A stretch of 64,000 nucleotides of DNA from Bradyrhizobium sp. 21. GTDB taxonomy: Bacteria > Pseudomonadota > Alphaproteobacteria > Rhizobiales > Xanthobacteraceae. The stretch spans positions 376,341-440,340 of the forward strand of contig NZ_JADPJG010000035.1 of the NCBI RefSeq assembly GCF_023073335.1, written 5' to 3'. The first letter of the stretch is position 1; each line of letters begins with the position of its first letter. The notes under the pieces are model-generated. The model did no database searches, had not been told where the DNA came from, and was given only the letters and a program-made list of their open reading frames with translations. Shown piece after piece: positions 15,416-26,172 of this stretch. Both the position numbers and the translations under genes were made by a program.

Positions 15416-17572
<2,157 letters not shown>

Positions 17573-17620
17573 AGAGGTCTTCTTTCATGGGTTCTCGAAA
17601 GAAGGGACGGCTCGAAAAAC

Positions 17621-17694
17621 AAAAACCATGCGCAAGATTGCGGGACGCTGATCGGAGCGGATGATCAGCGTCCTGCGATCCTGCCATGGTTTTT
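17621..17694 (-). promoter_or_regulatory. Long hairpin in the pnp leader
   Basis: Read on the minus strand, the outer arms aaaaaccatg and catggttttt (17621-17630/17685-17694) and inner arms cgggacgctgatc and gatcagcgtcctg (17641-17653/17663-17675, one G-U) build a long interrupted stem about 50 bp upstream of the pnp start. In E. coli the pnp leader stem is cut by RNase III and mediates autoregulation by PNPase; the position here suggests the same role. Confidence 0.6.
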
Positions 17695-17916
17695 GGATTT
17701 CGGATGGCGTCCATCCTTTCGGGTCATACGGGCGCCTTGCCCGTTGTGCCCAGCCGCCGGATTGCTGCTGGACTGTCAGTCGGCACGAACGCGAACACCG
17801 AAGCGCGGTCTTCGCCCATCATGCCCGGATGCTGACCGTCAACGGCCAGTATCCGACGCGCACGCAGCCTCGATCAAAAACCTTTAAACAAACGCTTTCG
17901 TCGAAAACCACGCGCG

Positions 17917-17940
17917 AAAACGCGCGCCGTTTGGCGCGCG
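17917..17940 (-). terminator. Intrinsic terminator behind rpsO
   Basis: Arms cgcgcgcc (17921-17928) and ggcgcgcg (17933-17940) with a 4-nt loop, followed on the minus strand by TTTT. It starts 10 bp after the rpsO stop and would end or attenuate the rimP-rpsO transcript before pnp. The rest of the gap 17573-17949 shows no gene. Confidence 0.7.
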
Positions 17941-17949
17941 CAAGAACTC

Positions 17950-18219
17950 TTAACGACGAATGTTGTGCTTCTCGAGCAGCGCCTTGTAGCGCGCCTCGTC
18001 CCTCTTCTTGAGGTAGTCGAGGAGCGAACGGCGGGTCGAGACCAGCTTCAAGAGGCCGCGACGCGAATGGTTGTCCTTCACGTGGGTCTTGAAATGGCTG
18101 GTGAGGTTGTTGATGCGTTCCGACAGGATCGCGACCTGAACCTCGGGCGAGCCGGTGTCGCCGGCCTTGTTGGCATTCGTCTTGATGACTTCCGCTTTGC
18201 GTTCTGCGGCAATCGACAT
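17950..18219 (-). CDS. rpsO: 30S ribosomal protein S15
   Basis: 89 aa, the family's normal size. It binds the central domain of 16S rRNA. The conserved run GSPEVQVAILSERI (residues about 22-35), then HSRRGLLKLVSTRRSLLDYL, is intact and the C-terminus KHNIRR is typical. I start at the ATG at 18219; the TTG at 18225 would overlap the truB stop and adds only two residues. It lies 2 bp behind truB and is part of the same transcript. Confidence 0.98.
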   Translation of the reverse strand: MSIAAERKAEVIKTNANKAGDTGSPEVQVAILSERINNLTSHFKTHVKDNHSRRGLLKLVSTRRSLLDYLKKRDEARYKALLEKHNIRR

Positions 18220-18221
18220 CG

Positions 18222-19340
18222 TCAATTTCTCTCGTTGCGATCGGCGCTGGCAGTCAGGCCGGTCAGGTTGAACACACGCTTGGGGATGATTTCGCCATTG
18301 CCGACTTCAGCAAGCGCCAAAAGACGGCCTGCCACCGTGACATAGACTGTGCCGCTACTAGTGGGCGCATCCCGTCCGCGCAACAAAACGGCCTGACCCC
18401 GATGGAGCCTTGCCGCATCAGCCCGAGTGACGGCCAGTGCCGGGATGTCGTCCAGCGCGGTCTCAACGGGCATAAGCGCGTCGGCGAGGCTGCCCTCGCC
18501 GGACGCGGCTCTATCGCACAAAGCCTCCAACTGATCCAGCGGAATCATGTCGTTCTCGCCAAATGGGCCGACCAGGGTCCGCCGCAGCGCGCAGATATGG
18601 CCGTAGGTGCCGAGAATCCGGCCCATATCGCGGGCGAGCGCGCGGACATAGGTTCCCTTGCCGCACTCGGCTTCGAACACCGCCCGATCGTTATCTGGTT
18701 GATCTATAAGGTTTAATTGGTGGATTTCGACCGGGCGCGGGGCCAATTCCACGATCTCGCCGTCGCGGGCGAGGTCGTAGGCGCGCTCGCCCTGGACCTT
18801 GATCGCGGAATAGCGCGGCGGGATCTGCTCGATGACCCCGGTAAAGCGGGGCAAGAGGGCCAGAATGGCCTCCCGGGTCGGGCGCTGGTCGGAGGTCGCG
18901 GTGGCCCGGCCCTCGATGTCGTCGGTGTCGCGTTCCTCGCCCCAGCACACGGTGAACTGGTAGCGCTTGCGGCCGTCCATGACGAAGGGGACGGTCTTGG
19001 TGGCCTCGCCGAGCGCGATCGGCAGGCCGCCGGAGGCGAGCGGATCGAGCGTGCCGGCATGACCGGCGCGTTTGGCGTTGAACAGGCGCTTGAGCACGGC
19101 AACCGCCTGCGTCGAAGTCATGCCGATCGGCTTGTCGAGCACGACCCAGCCGTGGACGTCGCGGCGGTCGCGGCGCGGCTGATTGCCCTTCTGCTTGGGG
19201 GCGCGCGGATCGTTGTTGACGCGGCGCGGCTCTTGGTGCGGCTGGGAATTGCCGCTCATGTCCGCAAAATTATTCTTCTGCACGTCGCGCTGATCGGCCT
19301 CTTCGCCGCCGGTCGTGCCGTGAGCCGGGTCCATCGTCAT
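18222..19340 (-). CDS. truB: tRNA pseudouridine-55 synthase TruB
   Basis: 372 aa; forms pseudouridine 55 in the T-loop of tRNAs. The catalytic motif GHAGTLDPLASG carries the Asp; upstream is GWVVLDKPIGMTSTQAV and downstream RYSAIKVQGERAYDLAR, all typical. The ATG overlaps the rbfA stop by four bases (ATGA), which supports this start, although it leaves a polar N-terminal extension of about 62 residues before the core. An internal Met (MSGNSQ, residue 28) could be an alternative. Translationally coupled to rbfA. Confidence 0.95.
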   Translation of the reverse strand: MTMDPAHGTTGGEEADQRDVQKNNFADMSGNSQPHQEPRRVNNDPRAPKQKGNQPRRDRRDVHGWVVLDKPIGMTSTQAVAVLKRLFNAKRAGHAGTLDPLASGGLPIALGEATKTVPFVMDGRKRYQFTVCWGEERDTDDIEGRATATSDQRPTREAILALLPRFTGVIEQIPPRYSAIKVQGERAYDLARDGEIVELAPRPVEIHQLNLIDQPDNDRAVFEAECGKGTYVRALARDMGRILGTYGHICALRRTLVGPFGENDMIPLDQLEALCDRAASGEGSLADALMPVETALDDIPALAVTRADAARLHRGQAVLLRGRDAPTSSGTVYVTVAGRLLALAEVGNGEIIPKRVFNLTGLTASADRNERN

Positions 19341-19780
19341 TGTTCTTCTTCCCGATCCGAATCCGGATCCTGTTCCAAGTCCCGTTCGAGGTCCTTCTGC
19401 ACCGCAGGTGTTCGCAAAAGCTTCTCGATCCGTTCCGCTTCGTCGAATCGTTCGTCGACACGGAAGCGAAGGTCGGGTGCAAATTTCAGGTTAACGCGCC
19501 GCGCGACTTCGCCGCGCAGGAATTTCTTGTTGCGCTCGAGCGCAGCGATGACGATCCCGGTGTCGCGGCCACCGAGCGGCATGACATAGACCGTTGCGAG
19601 CTTCAGGTCGGGCGACATCCGTACCTCCGGCACGGTGATGATGTGACCTTCGAGGTCATCATCATGCACATGGCCTTGCGCCAGAATCTCGGCCATCGCG
19701 TGGCGAACCTGCTCGCCGACGCGCAGCTGGCGCTGCGAGCCGCCGGGTGCGGAACTCTTTTTCTGATGATGGCGGGGCAT
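19337..19780 (-). CDS. rbfA: 30S ribosome-binding factor RbfA
   Basis: 147 aa. A KH-type (type II) RNA-binding maturation factor of the 30S subunit, needed for 16S 5' end processing. The family pattern RQLRVGEQVRHAMAEIL (about 16-32), then VRMSPDLKLATVYV and FAPDLRFRVDERFDEAERIEKLL, is present. The tail is very acidic (EQDPDSDREEEQ). Overlaps truB by four bases. A gap of 157 bp to infB contains a perfect hairpin. Confidence 0.95.
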   Translation of the reverse strand: MPRHHQKKSSAPGGSQRQLRVGEQVRHAMAEILAQGHVHDDDLEGHIITVPEVRMSPDLKLATVYVMPLGGRDTGIVIAALERNKKFLRGEVARRVNLKFAPDLRFRVDERFDEAERIEKLLRTPAVQKDLERDLEQDPDSDREEEQ

Positions 19781-19857
19781 GGTCGAAAATCACCTCGTCG
19801 TGCCCGCGTTTGGGACACGAACATTGTCGTTTGTCCTGTTGAAACGAATGAGGCGCG

Positions 19858-19882
19858 GATGGCCGGATTAAATCCGGCCATC
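19858..19882. promoter_or_regulatory. Perfect hairpin between infB and rbfA
   Basis: gatggccggat-taa-atccggccatc, 11-bp arms with a 3-nt loop. No T-run follows on the minus strand, so it is more likely an RNA-processing or stability element than a terminator. Nothing else is seen in 19781-19937. Confidence 0.5.
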
Positions 19883-19937
19883 GCACTCCCGCAATTTCAG
19901 CTCAAAAAAGATCCAGGCGCTTCGGTAAGATTTGGAC

Positions 19938-22640
19938 TTACAGGGAGCGCTGGATCGTCTCCACGCGGTAACACTCGATCACGTCACCGGCGCGCATGTC
20001 GTGGTAGTTCTCGAAGGCCATGCCGCATTCCTGACCGGACTGGACTTCCTTCACTTCGTCCTTGAAGCGCTTCAGCGTCGACAGCTTGCCTTCGTGCACG
20101 ACGACGTTGTCGCGGATCAGGCGCACGTTGGCGCCGCGTTCCACAATGCCGTCGGTGACGCGGCAGCCCGCGACCTTGCCGACCTTGGAGATGTTGAATA
20201 TCTCCAGGATCGCGGCATTGCCGAGCATGGTTTCGCGCAAGGTCGGCGCGAGCAGGCCGCTCATCGCCTTCTTCACGTCGTCCACGAGGTCGTAGATGAT
20301 GTTGTAGTAGCGAATCTCGATGCCGTTGCGCTTGGCGGCCGCAGCGGCCTCCTTGTTGGCACGAACCGAGAAGCCGATGATCGCGGCGTTAAAACCTTCC
20401 GCGAGCGTCACGTCCGATTCCGAGATGCCGCCGACACCGGCATGCAGGATACGCGCGGCGACCTCGTCGGTGCCGAGCTTCTCCAGCGAGCCGAGAATGG
20501 CTTCCAGCGAGCCCTGCACGTCAGCCTTGATGATCAGCGGGAAGTCCTTGCGGCCCGACGTCTTGAGCTGCGACATCATCTGTTCGAGCGAGCCGCGCAT
20601 GCCGGAGATCGAGGCAGCGGCGTTCTCGCGCTTCTGGTGGGCGCGATAGCTCGTGACCTGACGGGCGCGGGCTTCGTTCTCGACCACGGCAAGACGATCG
20701 CCGGCTTCCGGCGGACCGTTGAAGCCGAGCACTTCGACCGGCACTGACGGACCGGCCTCGTCGATGGTGTCGCCCTGATCGTTGATGAGGGCGCGGACGC
20801 GGCCCATTTCAGCGCCGGCGACGATGATGTCGCCGACCCGCAGCGTGCCGCGCTGCACCAGCACGGTCGCCACCGGACCGCGGCCGCGATCGAGCTTGGC
20901 TTCGATCACGGTGCCTTCCGCCGGACGATCCGAATTGGTCTTCAGGTCGAGGATTTCGGCCTGCAGCGCGATCATCTCGAGCAGCCTGTCGAGATTGGTC
21001 TTGTTCTTCGCGGACACTTCGACGTCGACGACTTCGCCGCCGAGCGATTCGACCTGAACCTCGTATTGCAGCAGTTCGGTGCGCACGCGCTCGGGCTTGG
21101 CGTCGGGCTTGTCGATCTTGTTGATCGCCACGATCATCGGCACATTGGCCGCCTTGGCGTGATTGATCGCCTCGATGGTCTGCGGCATCACGCCGTCATC
21201 GGCGGCAACCACCAGAACCACGATGTCGGTGACCTTGGCGCCGCGGGCACGCATCGCGGTGAAGGCGGCGTGGCCGGGCGTATCGATGAAGGTGATCTTC
21301 TTGCCGCTTTCCGGCGATGTCACCTGATAGGCACCGATATGCTGGGTGATGCCGCCGGCTTCGCCGGAGACCACGTTGGCATGGCGGAGCGCGTCGAGCA
21401 GCGAGGTCTTGCCGTGGTCGACATGGCCCATCACGGTCACCACCGGCGAGCGCGGCTCGGTGTCGGTGGAATCCTCGATGGCGTCGAACAGGCCTTCTTC
21501 AACGTCGGACGCGGCAACGCGCTTGACGGTGTGACCAAGCTCTTCGGCGATCAGCTGCGCGGTGTCGGCGTCGATCACGTCCGTGATCTTGTGAATCGCG
21601 CCCTGCTTCATCAGCATGCGGATGATTTCCACCGCGCGCTCGGCCATGCGGTTGGCGAGTTCCTGGATCGTGATCGCTTCCGGAATGATCACCTCGCGGA
21701 TGAGCTTTTCCTTCGGCTCGTTCGCGGCATGACCCTTCAGGCGCTGGGTGCGGCGGCGGAACGAGGCGATCGAGCGCTCGCGGACGTCGTCGGCATTGAA
21801 CGCCGTGACGACCGTCAGGCGGCCGCGCTCCTTCTGCGGGCCGGGCTTGTGGGTGGGCTTGGGGGCGACCACAGGACGTGCGGCACCGCCGGGACCGCGA
21901 CGGATCTGGCGCGGACCTTCGTCCTCGTCCGGTCCGGCTGCGACCGCGGGGGCGCGACCCACCGGGCCTCCCGGCCGCTGCGTGGTCGTTCCGGGCCGCG
22001 CGGTCGTTGTTCCCGGGCGTGCCGTGGTGGTCGTTCCGGGTCGCGCCGTGGGCGCTCCGGGCCGCGGTGCAGGAGCGGCCGAGCCCGTCGTTGCGGGGCG
22101 CGCCGCAGATTGCGGCTGCTCGCCCTCGCCAAAACGCTTCTTGGCCTCGGTCTCGGCCTTCCGCTTGGCTTCGTCCTCGTGACGGTGGCGCTCTTCCTCG
22201 GCCTTGCGGCGGGTCTCGGCGGCTTCGCGATCGGCGCGTTCGGCGGCCTCGCGGACGGCACGGCGCTGGGCCTCGTCTTCGGCCACGCGACGTTCTTCGA
22301 CTTCGCGCACCTTGGCGTCGGCCAGTGCGCTGGCGCGGGCGGAACGTTCGTCCTCGGTCAGGGTGCGCAGCACCACGCCGGAGCCGGCGTTACGCGGCGG
22401 TGCCGGACGCGCGGGAGCGGGTGCAGGCGCGGCCGGTGCCGGCTTTGCAGCCGCCACGGGAGCCTGCGGCTCGGGGCTGCCGTCGATACGGCGCTTGCCG
22501 CGCTTCTCGACCACGACCTGCTTGCTGCGGCCATGGCTGAAGCTCTGGCGCACAGTGCCCGTTTCGACGCGCGGCTTGAGCGATAGCGTCTTGCTCGGAA
22601 CGCTCAGCTTCTTGTCGTCAGGGGTCTTGGTATCAACCAT
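19938..22640 (-). CDS. infB: Translation initiation factor IF-2
   Basis: 900 aa. GTPase that brings fMet-tRNA to the 30S P site. The N-terminal third is a low-complexity region: a charged coiled-coil-like part (EERRVAEDEAQRRAVREAAE) and a Pro/Thr/Arg/Gly repeat region (runs of PGTTTARPGTT) at about residues 195-225. The G domain has G1 GHVDHGKTS at about 403-411, G3 DTPGH near 452 and G4 NKIDKPD near 506, followed by the usual domains II-IV. The N-terminal basic IF2_N motif (KTLSLK) is present. Part of the rimP-nusA-infB cluster; its transcription is shared with upstream genes. Confidence 0.97.
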   Translation of the reverse strand: MVDTKTPDDKKLSVPSKTLSLKPRVETGTVRQSFSHGRSKQVVVEKRGKRRIDGSPEPQAPVAAAKPAPAAPAPAPARPAPPRNAGSGVVLRTLTEDERSARASALADAKVREVEERRVAEDEAQRRAVREAAERADREAAETRRKAEEERHRHEDEAKRKAETEAKKRFGEGEQPQSAARPATTGSAAPAPRPGAPTARPGTTTTARPGTTTARPGTTTQRPGGPVGRAPAVAAGPDEDEGPRQIRRGPGGAARPVVAPKPTHKPGPQKERGRLTVVTAFNADDVRERSIASFRRRTQRLKGHAANEPKEKLIREVIIPEAITIQELANRMAERAVEIIRMLMKQGAIHKITDVIDADTAQLIAEELGHTVKRVAASDVEEGLFDAIEDSTDTEPRSPVVTVMGHVDHGKTSLLDALRHANVVSGEAGGITQHIGAYQVTSPESGKKITFIDTPGHAAFTAMRARGAKVTDIVVLVVAADDGVMPQTIEAINHAKAANVPMIVAINKIDKPDAKPERVRTELLQYEVQVESLGGEVVDVEVSAKNKTNLDRLLEMIALQAEILDLKTNSDRPAEGTVIEAKLDRGRGPVATVLVQRGTLRVGDIIVAGAEMGRVRALINDQGDTIDEAGPSVPVEVLGFNGPPEAGDRLAVVENEARARQVTSYRAHQKRENAAASISGMRGSLEQMMSQLKTSGRKDFPLIIKADVQGSLEAILGSLEKLGTDEVAARILHAGVGGISESDVTLAEGFNAAIIGFSVRANKEAAAAAKRNGIEIRYYNIIYDLVDDVKKAMSGLLAPTLRETMLGNAAILEIFNISKVGKVAGCRVTDGIVERGANVRLIRDNVVVHEGKLSTLKRFKDEVKEVQSGQECGMAFENYHDMRAGDVIECYRVETIQRSL

Positions 22641-22712
22641 TCAGCAGTCCTAATCCTGATTTTGTTAACGTTGTGCGTTGCCGCACCGTTCTATCGGGTT
22701 GGTCGTTGTCTC

Positions 22713-23396
22713 TCAGAAATCCTGGCCGGGCTCTTCGGCAATCTTGTCATCGTCCGCCATCCGGTATCGGACCAGCATCTGGCTACGTGACAGGAATGAC
22801 TTGCTCGCCGGGCCCGCGAGCAGGGCAGCATGTATCACATTTGACCGGGTAAGTGCCAAATCCAATTCTATCGATTTCAGTGCGGTGACGACGGGAATCT
22901 GCGGCTTGGCACCGCGATTTCCGGCATTTTGACGTGCCAGCATGTCCAATTTGCGGATTCCGTCCGCGGCCCCGTCGCTGGCATGGATCAGGACCTCGAC
23001 CGTGCCTTCCTGCAGGGCGCTTTCGACCTTGCCGAAACCGGCCACGATCTGACGCGCCTTGGCGGCGATCCCAAGGGCTTCGGTAACGCCCCGGACCAGG
23101 AGCGCCTCGATGTCGGCGGGAAACGTCTGGGAAACGCGCAGCTCGCGCCTGAAGGCCTTGCTAAAATGGTTACGCCGGACGGCTTCCGCAACCACCTCGC
23201 GGGAGGCGGTGACCCACATGCCGCGTCCGGGCAGCTTGCGCTTGAGATCGGGAACTATCGCGCCTTGCGGCGAAACGACGAAGCGGATCAGCTCGTCGAT
23301 CGGCCGGACCTCACGGCTGACCGCGCACATCCGCATGGTCGCGGACTTTTCGGTCCGCGGTCCATGGTCGAGTTCGGGGTCAGTATCGGTGAGCAT
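22713..23396 (-). CDS. YlxR-family RNA-binding protein fused to an L7Ae-like domain
   Basis: 227 aa. Residues about 20-100 are a YlxR (DUF448) domain: RMCAVSREVRPIDELIRFV, then the conserved LPGRGMWVT. Residues about 110-200 look like an L7Ae/YlxQ-type K-turn RNA-binding fold (EALGIAAKARQIVAGFGKVESAL ... LIHASDGAADGIRKL). In Firmicutes the two domains are separate neighbours between nusA and infB; here they are one chain in the same place, as in other alphaproteobacteria. It lies 23 bp behind nusA and should be co-transcribed. Likely a modulator of ribosome or RNA polymerase function; exact role unknown. Confidence 0.9.
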   Translation of the reverse strand: MLTDTDPELDHGPRTEKSATMRMCAVSREVRPIDELIRFVVSPQGAIVPDLKRKLPGRGMWVTASREVVAEAVRRNHFSKAFRRELRVSQTFPADIEALLVRGVTEALGIAAKARQIVAGFGKVESALQEGTVEVLIHASDGAADGIRKLDMLARQNAGNRGAKPQIPVVTALKSIELDLALTRSNVIHAALLAGPASKSFLSRSQMLVRYRMADDDKIAEEPGQDF

Positions 23397-23419
23397 TCGG
23401 GCGACATTCTCCTTTGCCC

Positions 23420-25030
23420 TTAAGCCGGCTGATCTTCTGCCGCCTCAGCCTCTTCGGCTGGCTTGGCAAGATCGGCCTCGGTGATCCAGCCGGCCCTGAC
23501 ACGGGCCTGCATGATCATGGCTTCGGCGTCGTCACGGGTGATCTCGATACCATCGAGCGCACCCGGATATTTGGTCTGCTCGCCGCCTTCCTTGCGCTCG
23601 GTCCAGCCGACCAGATCGTCGGTGGCGCAGCCGGCGAGGTCGTCGACCGTCTTGATGTCGTTTTCGCCGAACTTCACCAGCATCTTCGAGGTGACGCCCG
23701 GCACGTCCTTGACGGCGTCCTCGACACCGAGCTCCTTGCGCTTGGCCTCGATCTCGGCCTCCTGCTGCTCGAGATATTCGCGGGCGCGATTCTGGAGCTC
23801 CTGTGCGGTCTCCTCGTCGAAGCCCTCGATGCCGGCGAGTTCCTTGATGTCCACCATCGCGAGTTCCTCGACCGAGGTGAAGCCCTCGGACGCCAGCAAC
23901 TGGCCGACCACTTCGTCGACATTGAGCGATTCCATGAAGACCCGGGTGGAGTTCTCGAAGTCGGCCTGGCGGCGCTCCGATTCCTCCTGCTCGGTCAGGA
24001 TGTCGATGTCCCAGCCGGTGAGCTGCGAGGCCAGGCGCACGTTCTGGCCGCGGCGGCCGATCGCCAGCGAGAGCTGGTTGTTGGTGTCGGGCACCACGAC
24101 CTCGATGCGCTCACGGTCTTCGTCGATGACGACCTTGGAGACCTCGGCCGGTGCCAGCGCGTTGACCACGAAGGTCGCGATGTCGGGCGACCAGGGAATG
24201 ATGTCGATCTTCTCGCCCTGCAATTCGTTCACCACGGCCTGCACGCGCGAACCGCGCATGCCGACGCAGGCGCCGACCGGATCGACCGAGGAATCGCGGG
24301 AAATCACGCCGATTTTCGCGCGCGAGCCGGGATCGCGGGCGACCGCCTTGATCTCGACGATGCCGTCATAGATCTCGGGCACTTCCTGCGCGAACAGCTT
24401 GGCCATGAACTGCGGATGGGTGCGGGAGAGGAAGATCTGGGGGCCGCGGGTCTCGCGGCGGACGTCGAAGATGTAGGCGCGGACGCGGTCGCCGTTGCGG
24501 AACACTTCGCGGGGCAGCATCTCGTCGCGACGGATGATGGCTTCACCGCGCCCGAGGTCGACGATCACGCTGCCATATTCGACGCGCTTGACGACGCCGT
24601 TGACGATGTCGCCGATGCGGTCCTTGAATTCCATATATTGCCGGTCGCGCTCGGCTTCGCGCACCTTCTGCACGATCACCTGCTTGGCCGACTGCGCGGC
24701 GATGCGGCCGTATTCCAGCGGCGGCAGGGTGTCGGCGATGGTGTCGCCCACCTGGGCACCAGGGTTGGCGCGCTGCGCGTCCACCAGCGAGATCTGGTTG
24801 GAGTGGTTTTCGACCGTCTCGACCACCAGCATGTGACGCGACAGCCGCAGCTCGCCCTTCTTCGGGTCGATCTCGGCATGGACGTCGGTCTCGCTGCCGT
24901 ACCGTGCCCGCGCCGCCTTGGCGATGGCGTCCTCCATCGCCGCGATGACGATGCCGCGGTCGATCGATTTTTCGCGCGCAACGGCGTCGGCGATCTGGAG
25001 CAATTCAAGTCGATTGGCGCTGACTGCCAT
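23420..25030 (-). CDS. nusA: Transcription termination/antitermination factor NusA
   Basis: 536 aa. It binds RNA polymerase and nascent RNA and takes part in pausing, termination and rRNA antitermination. Order of domains: N-terminal polymerase-binding domain (about 1-130, ANRLELLQIADAVAREKSID), S1 (about 135-200, VNGVVKRVEYGSVIVDLGRGE), KH1 and KH2 (about 205-350, DPVGACVGMRGSRVQAVVNEL and LAIGRRGQNVRLASQLTGWDI), then two C-terminal acidic repeat domains (helix-hairpin-helix character, LAGIEGFDEETAQELQNRA and LAGCATDDLVGWTERK). Directly behind rimP (2-bp gap). Confidence 0.97.
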   Translation of the reverse strand: MAVSANRLELLQIADAVAREKSIDRGIVIAAMEDAIAKAARARYGSETDVHAEIDPKKGELRLSRHMLVVETVENHSNQISLVDAQRANPGAQVGDTIADTLPPLEYGRIAAQSAKQVIVQKVREAERDRQYMEFKDRIGDIVNGVVKRVEYGSVIVDLGRGEAIIRRDEMLPREVFRNGDRVRAYIFDVRRETRGPQIFLSRTHPQFMAKLFAQEVPEIYDGIVEIKAVARDPGSRAKIGVISRDSSVDPVGACVGMRGSRVQAVVNELQGEKIDIIPWSPDIATFVVNALAPAEVSKVVIDEDRERIEVVVPDTNNQLSLAIGRRGQNVRLASQLTGWDIDILTEQEESERRQADFENSTRVFMESLNVDEVVGQLLASEGFTSVEELAMVDIKELAGIEGFDEETAQELQNRAREYLEQQEAEIEAKRKELGVEDAVKDVPGVTSKMLVKFGENDIKTVDDLAGCATDDLVGWTERKEGGEQTKYPGALDGIEITRDDAEAMIMQARVRAGWITEADLAKPAEEAEAAEDQPA

Positions 25031-25032
25031 GG

Positions 25033-25812
25033 CTAGTCTCCTTCGTCAGGATCGATTTCGCCCCGCCGCGCGCGTTCGGCGGCCAGGCGATGTTTCTTGG
25101 TATTGGTCGGAGCCGGCTTCTTTGTCGTGGCTGGTGCCGGCTTCTTTATCGGCTTCGTGTTCTTGGTCGTTTTTTCGCTGATGCTGGCGTGCGGTGCCGC
25201 CGGCGGCTCCAGACCGAGATTGCGGCGCATTTCGCGTGCCTGGGCCTTGCCGCGGCGCATGGATTCCGCGATCAGCTCGTCCGTCAGCACCAGCCGCGCC
25301 TCGCCGATATCCTCCATCGTCAGGAGAACGTCGACCTCGTCGCCCGCCTTGGCGTCGTCGCGACGCAGATGCACGCGATCGCCTTCGACAGCGCCGATCA
25401 TGCCGCGGAACCGCTTCCGCCCCTCATGGGCGACCGCCATCTCGATCTTCACCAGATGCCCGGCATAACGCTCGAAATCGGAGCGGCGCACCAGCGGGCG
25501 GTCGATCCCCGGCGAGGAGATTTCCAGCCGATAGGCGCGATCGATGGGGTCTGCGACGTCAAGCACGGGCGACAGCGCCCGCGAGATCGCCTCGCAATCC
25601 TCGAGCTGCATCGAGCCGTCCGGCCGCTCCGCCATGACCTGCACGGTGCAGCCAGATTCCCCGGAAATGCGGATCCGCACCAGACGGTAGCCCATGCCTT
25701 CGAGCACCGGCCCCGCGACCGCGGACACCCGTGCCGCCACGCCCGGCTCGATGACGAGCCTCGGCTCGGCCAGCAACTCGGCATCCGTGGAACCAGCGTT
25801 CGGTTCGGTCAT
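25033..25812 (-). CDS. rimP: Ribosome maturation factor RimP
   Basis: 259 aa from the ATG at 25812; a TTG at 25824 would add four residues. RimP helps early 30S assembly. Core domains: RVSAVAGPVLEGMGYRLVRIRISG (N-terminal KH-like part), then DVADPIDRAYRLEISSPGIDRPL (the family signature) and an SH3-like C-terminal domain ending near residue 190. Beyond it is a Lys/Pro/Thr-rich tail (KKPAPATTKKPAPTNTKK) not found in most RimP proteins, which may bind RNA. First gene of the rimP-nusA-infB-pnp cluster. Confidence 0.95.
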   Translation of the reverse strand: MTEPNAGSTDAELLAEPRLVIEPGVAARVSAVAGPVLEGMGYRLVRIRISGESGCTVQVMAERPDGSMQLEDCEAISRALSPVLDVADPIDRAYRLEISSPGIDRPLVRRSDFERYAGHLVKIEMAVAHEGRKRFRGMIGAVEGDRVHLRRDDAKAGDEVDVLLTMEDIGEARLVLTDELIAESMRRGKAQAREMRRNLGLEPPAAPHASISEKTTKNTKPIKKPAPATTKKPAPTNTKKHRLAAERARRGEIDPDEGD

Positions 25813-25926
25813 ATCAGAGGTCAAGGCGCTCGATGGTTAAGGCTTGGTTAAGACGCCAAAGCCGCTTCGGAATTTTCCCGACAGCAAGTCGGGCCGTAAT
25901 CTTCCGCCAAGCCGCGTTCAGGTAAT

Positions 25927-25957
25927 AAAAAAGAGCGGGTCCTTTCGGGCCCACTCT
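25927..25957 (-). terminator. Intrinsic terminator-like hairpin in the rimP leader
   Basis: Read on the minus strand: gagtgggcc-cgaaag-gacccgctc followed by TTTTTT. Stem of nine pairs with one T/C mismatch, and a clear U-tract. It lies about 115 bp upstream of rimP and downstream of a good promoter, so either a short RNA ends here or the cluster is attenuated. Confidence 0.7.
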
Positions 25958-25993
25958 CACTACGCGGATCGTATGAGAAGATGAATTGGCGCT

Positions 25994-26023
25994 GATATAG
26001 CCCTTTCCAGTCTCCCGGACAAG
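25994..26023 (-). promoter_or_regulatory. Sigma-70-like promoter facing rimP
   Basis: On the minus strand TTGTCC (26018-26023) is followed after 18 bp by TATATC (25994-25999). Transcripts would begin near 25986 and meet the terminator-like hairpin within about 60 nt. The rest of the gap 25813-26172 shows no gene; a 91-codon minus-strand frame there looks spurious. Confidence 0.55.
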
Positions 26024-26172
26024 GCCCATCGCGGGACAGACGCGGCTTTTTGCGTCCGGCCCGGCCCGCCCACGCAACGCTTCCTTCACCTCCGAGGGCT
26101 AAATTCGCTGATTGTGGGGCGGCTTGGACCAAGGGCGCACCCGCGGCGTGCCCTATACGAGTTTGCGTTTTC

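Noticed and set aside
21950..22060. Repeat-like run in infB suggesting a CRISPR or tandem array
   Set aside because: It encodes the Pro/Thr/Arg repeats of the IF-2 N-terminal linker; no spacers.
21066..22586. 506-codon plus-strand frame opposite infB
   Set aside because: infB has all GTPase motifs; this frame is low-complexity shadow.
23414..25036. 540-codon plus-strand frame opposite nusA
   Set aside because: Complete nusA on the other strand; shadow composition (His/Asp/Leu-rich).
25814..26089. 91-codon minus-strand frame upstream of rimP
   Set aside because: Runs across the promoter and terminator structures, has no ribosome site and no recognised motif.
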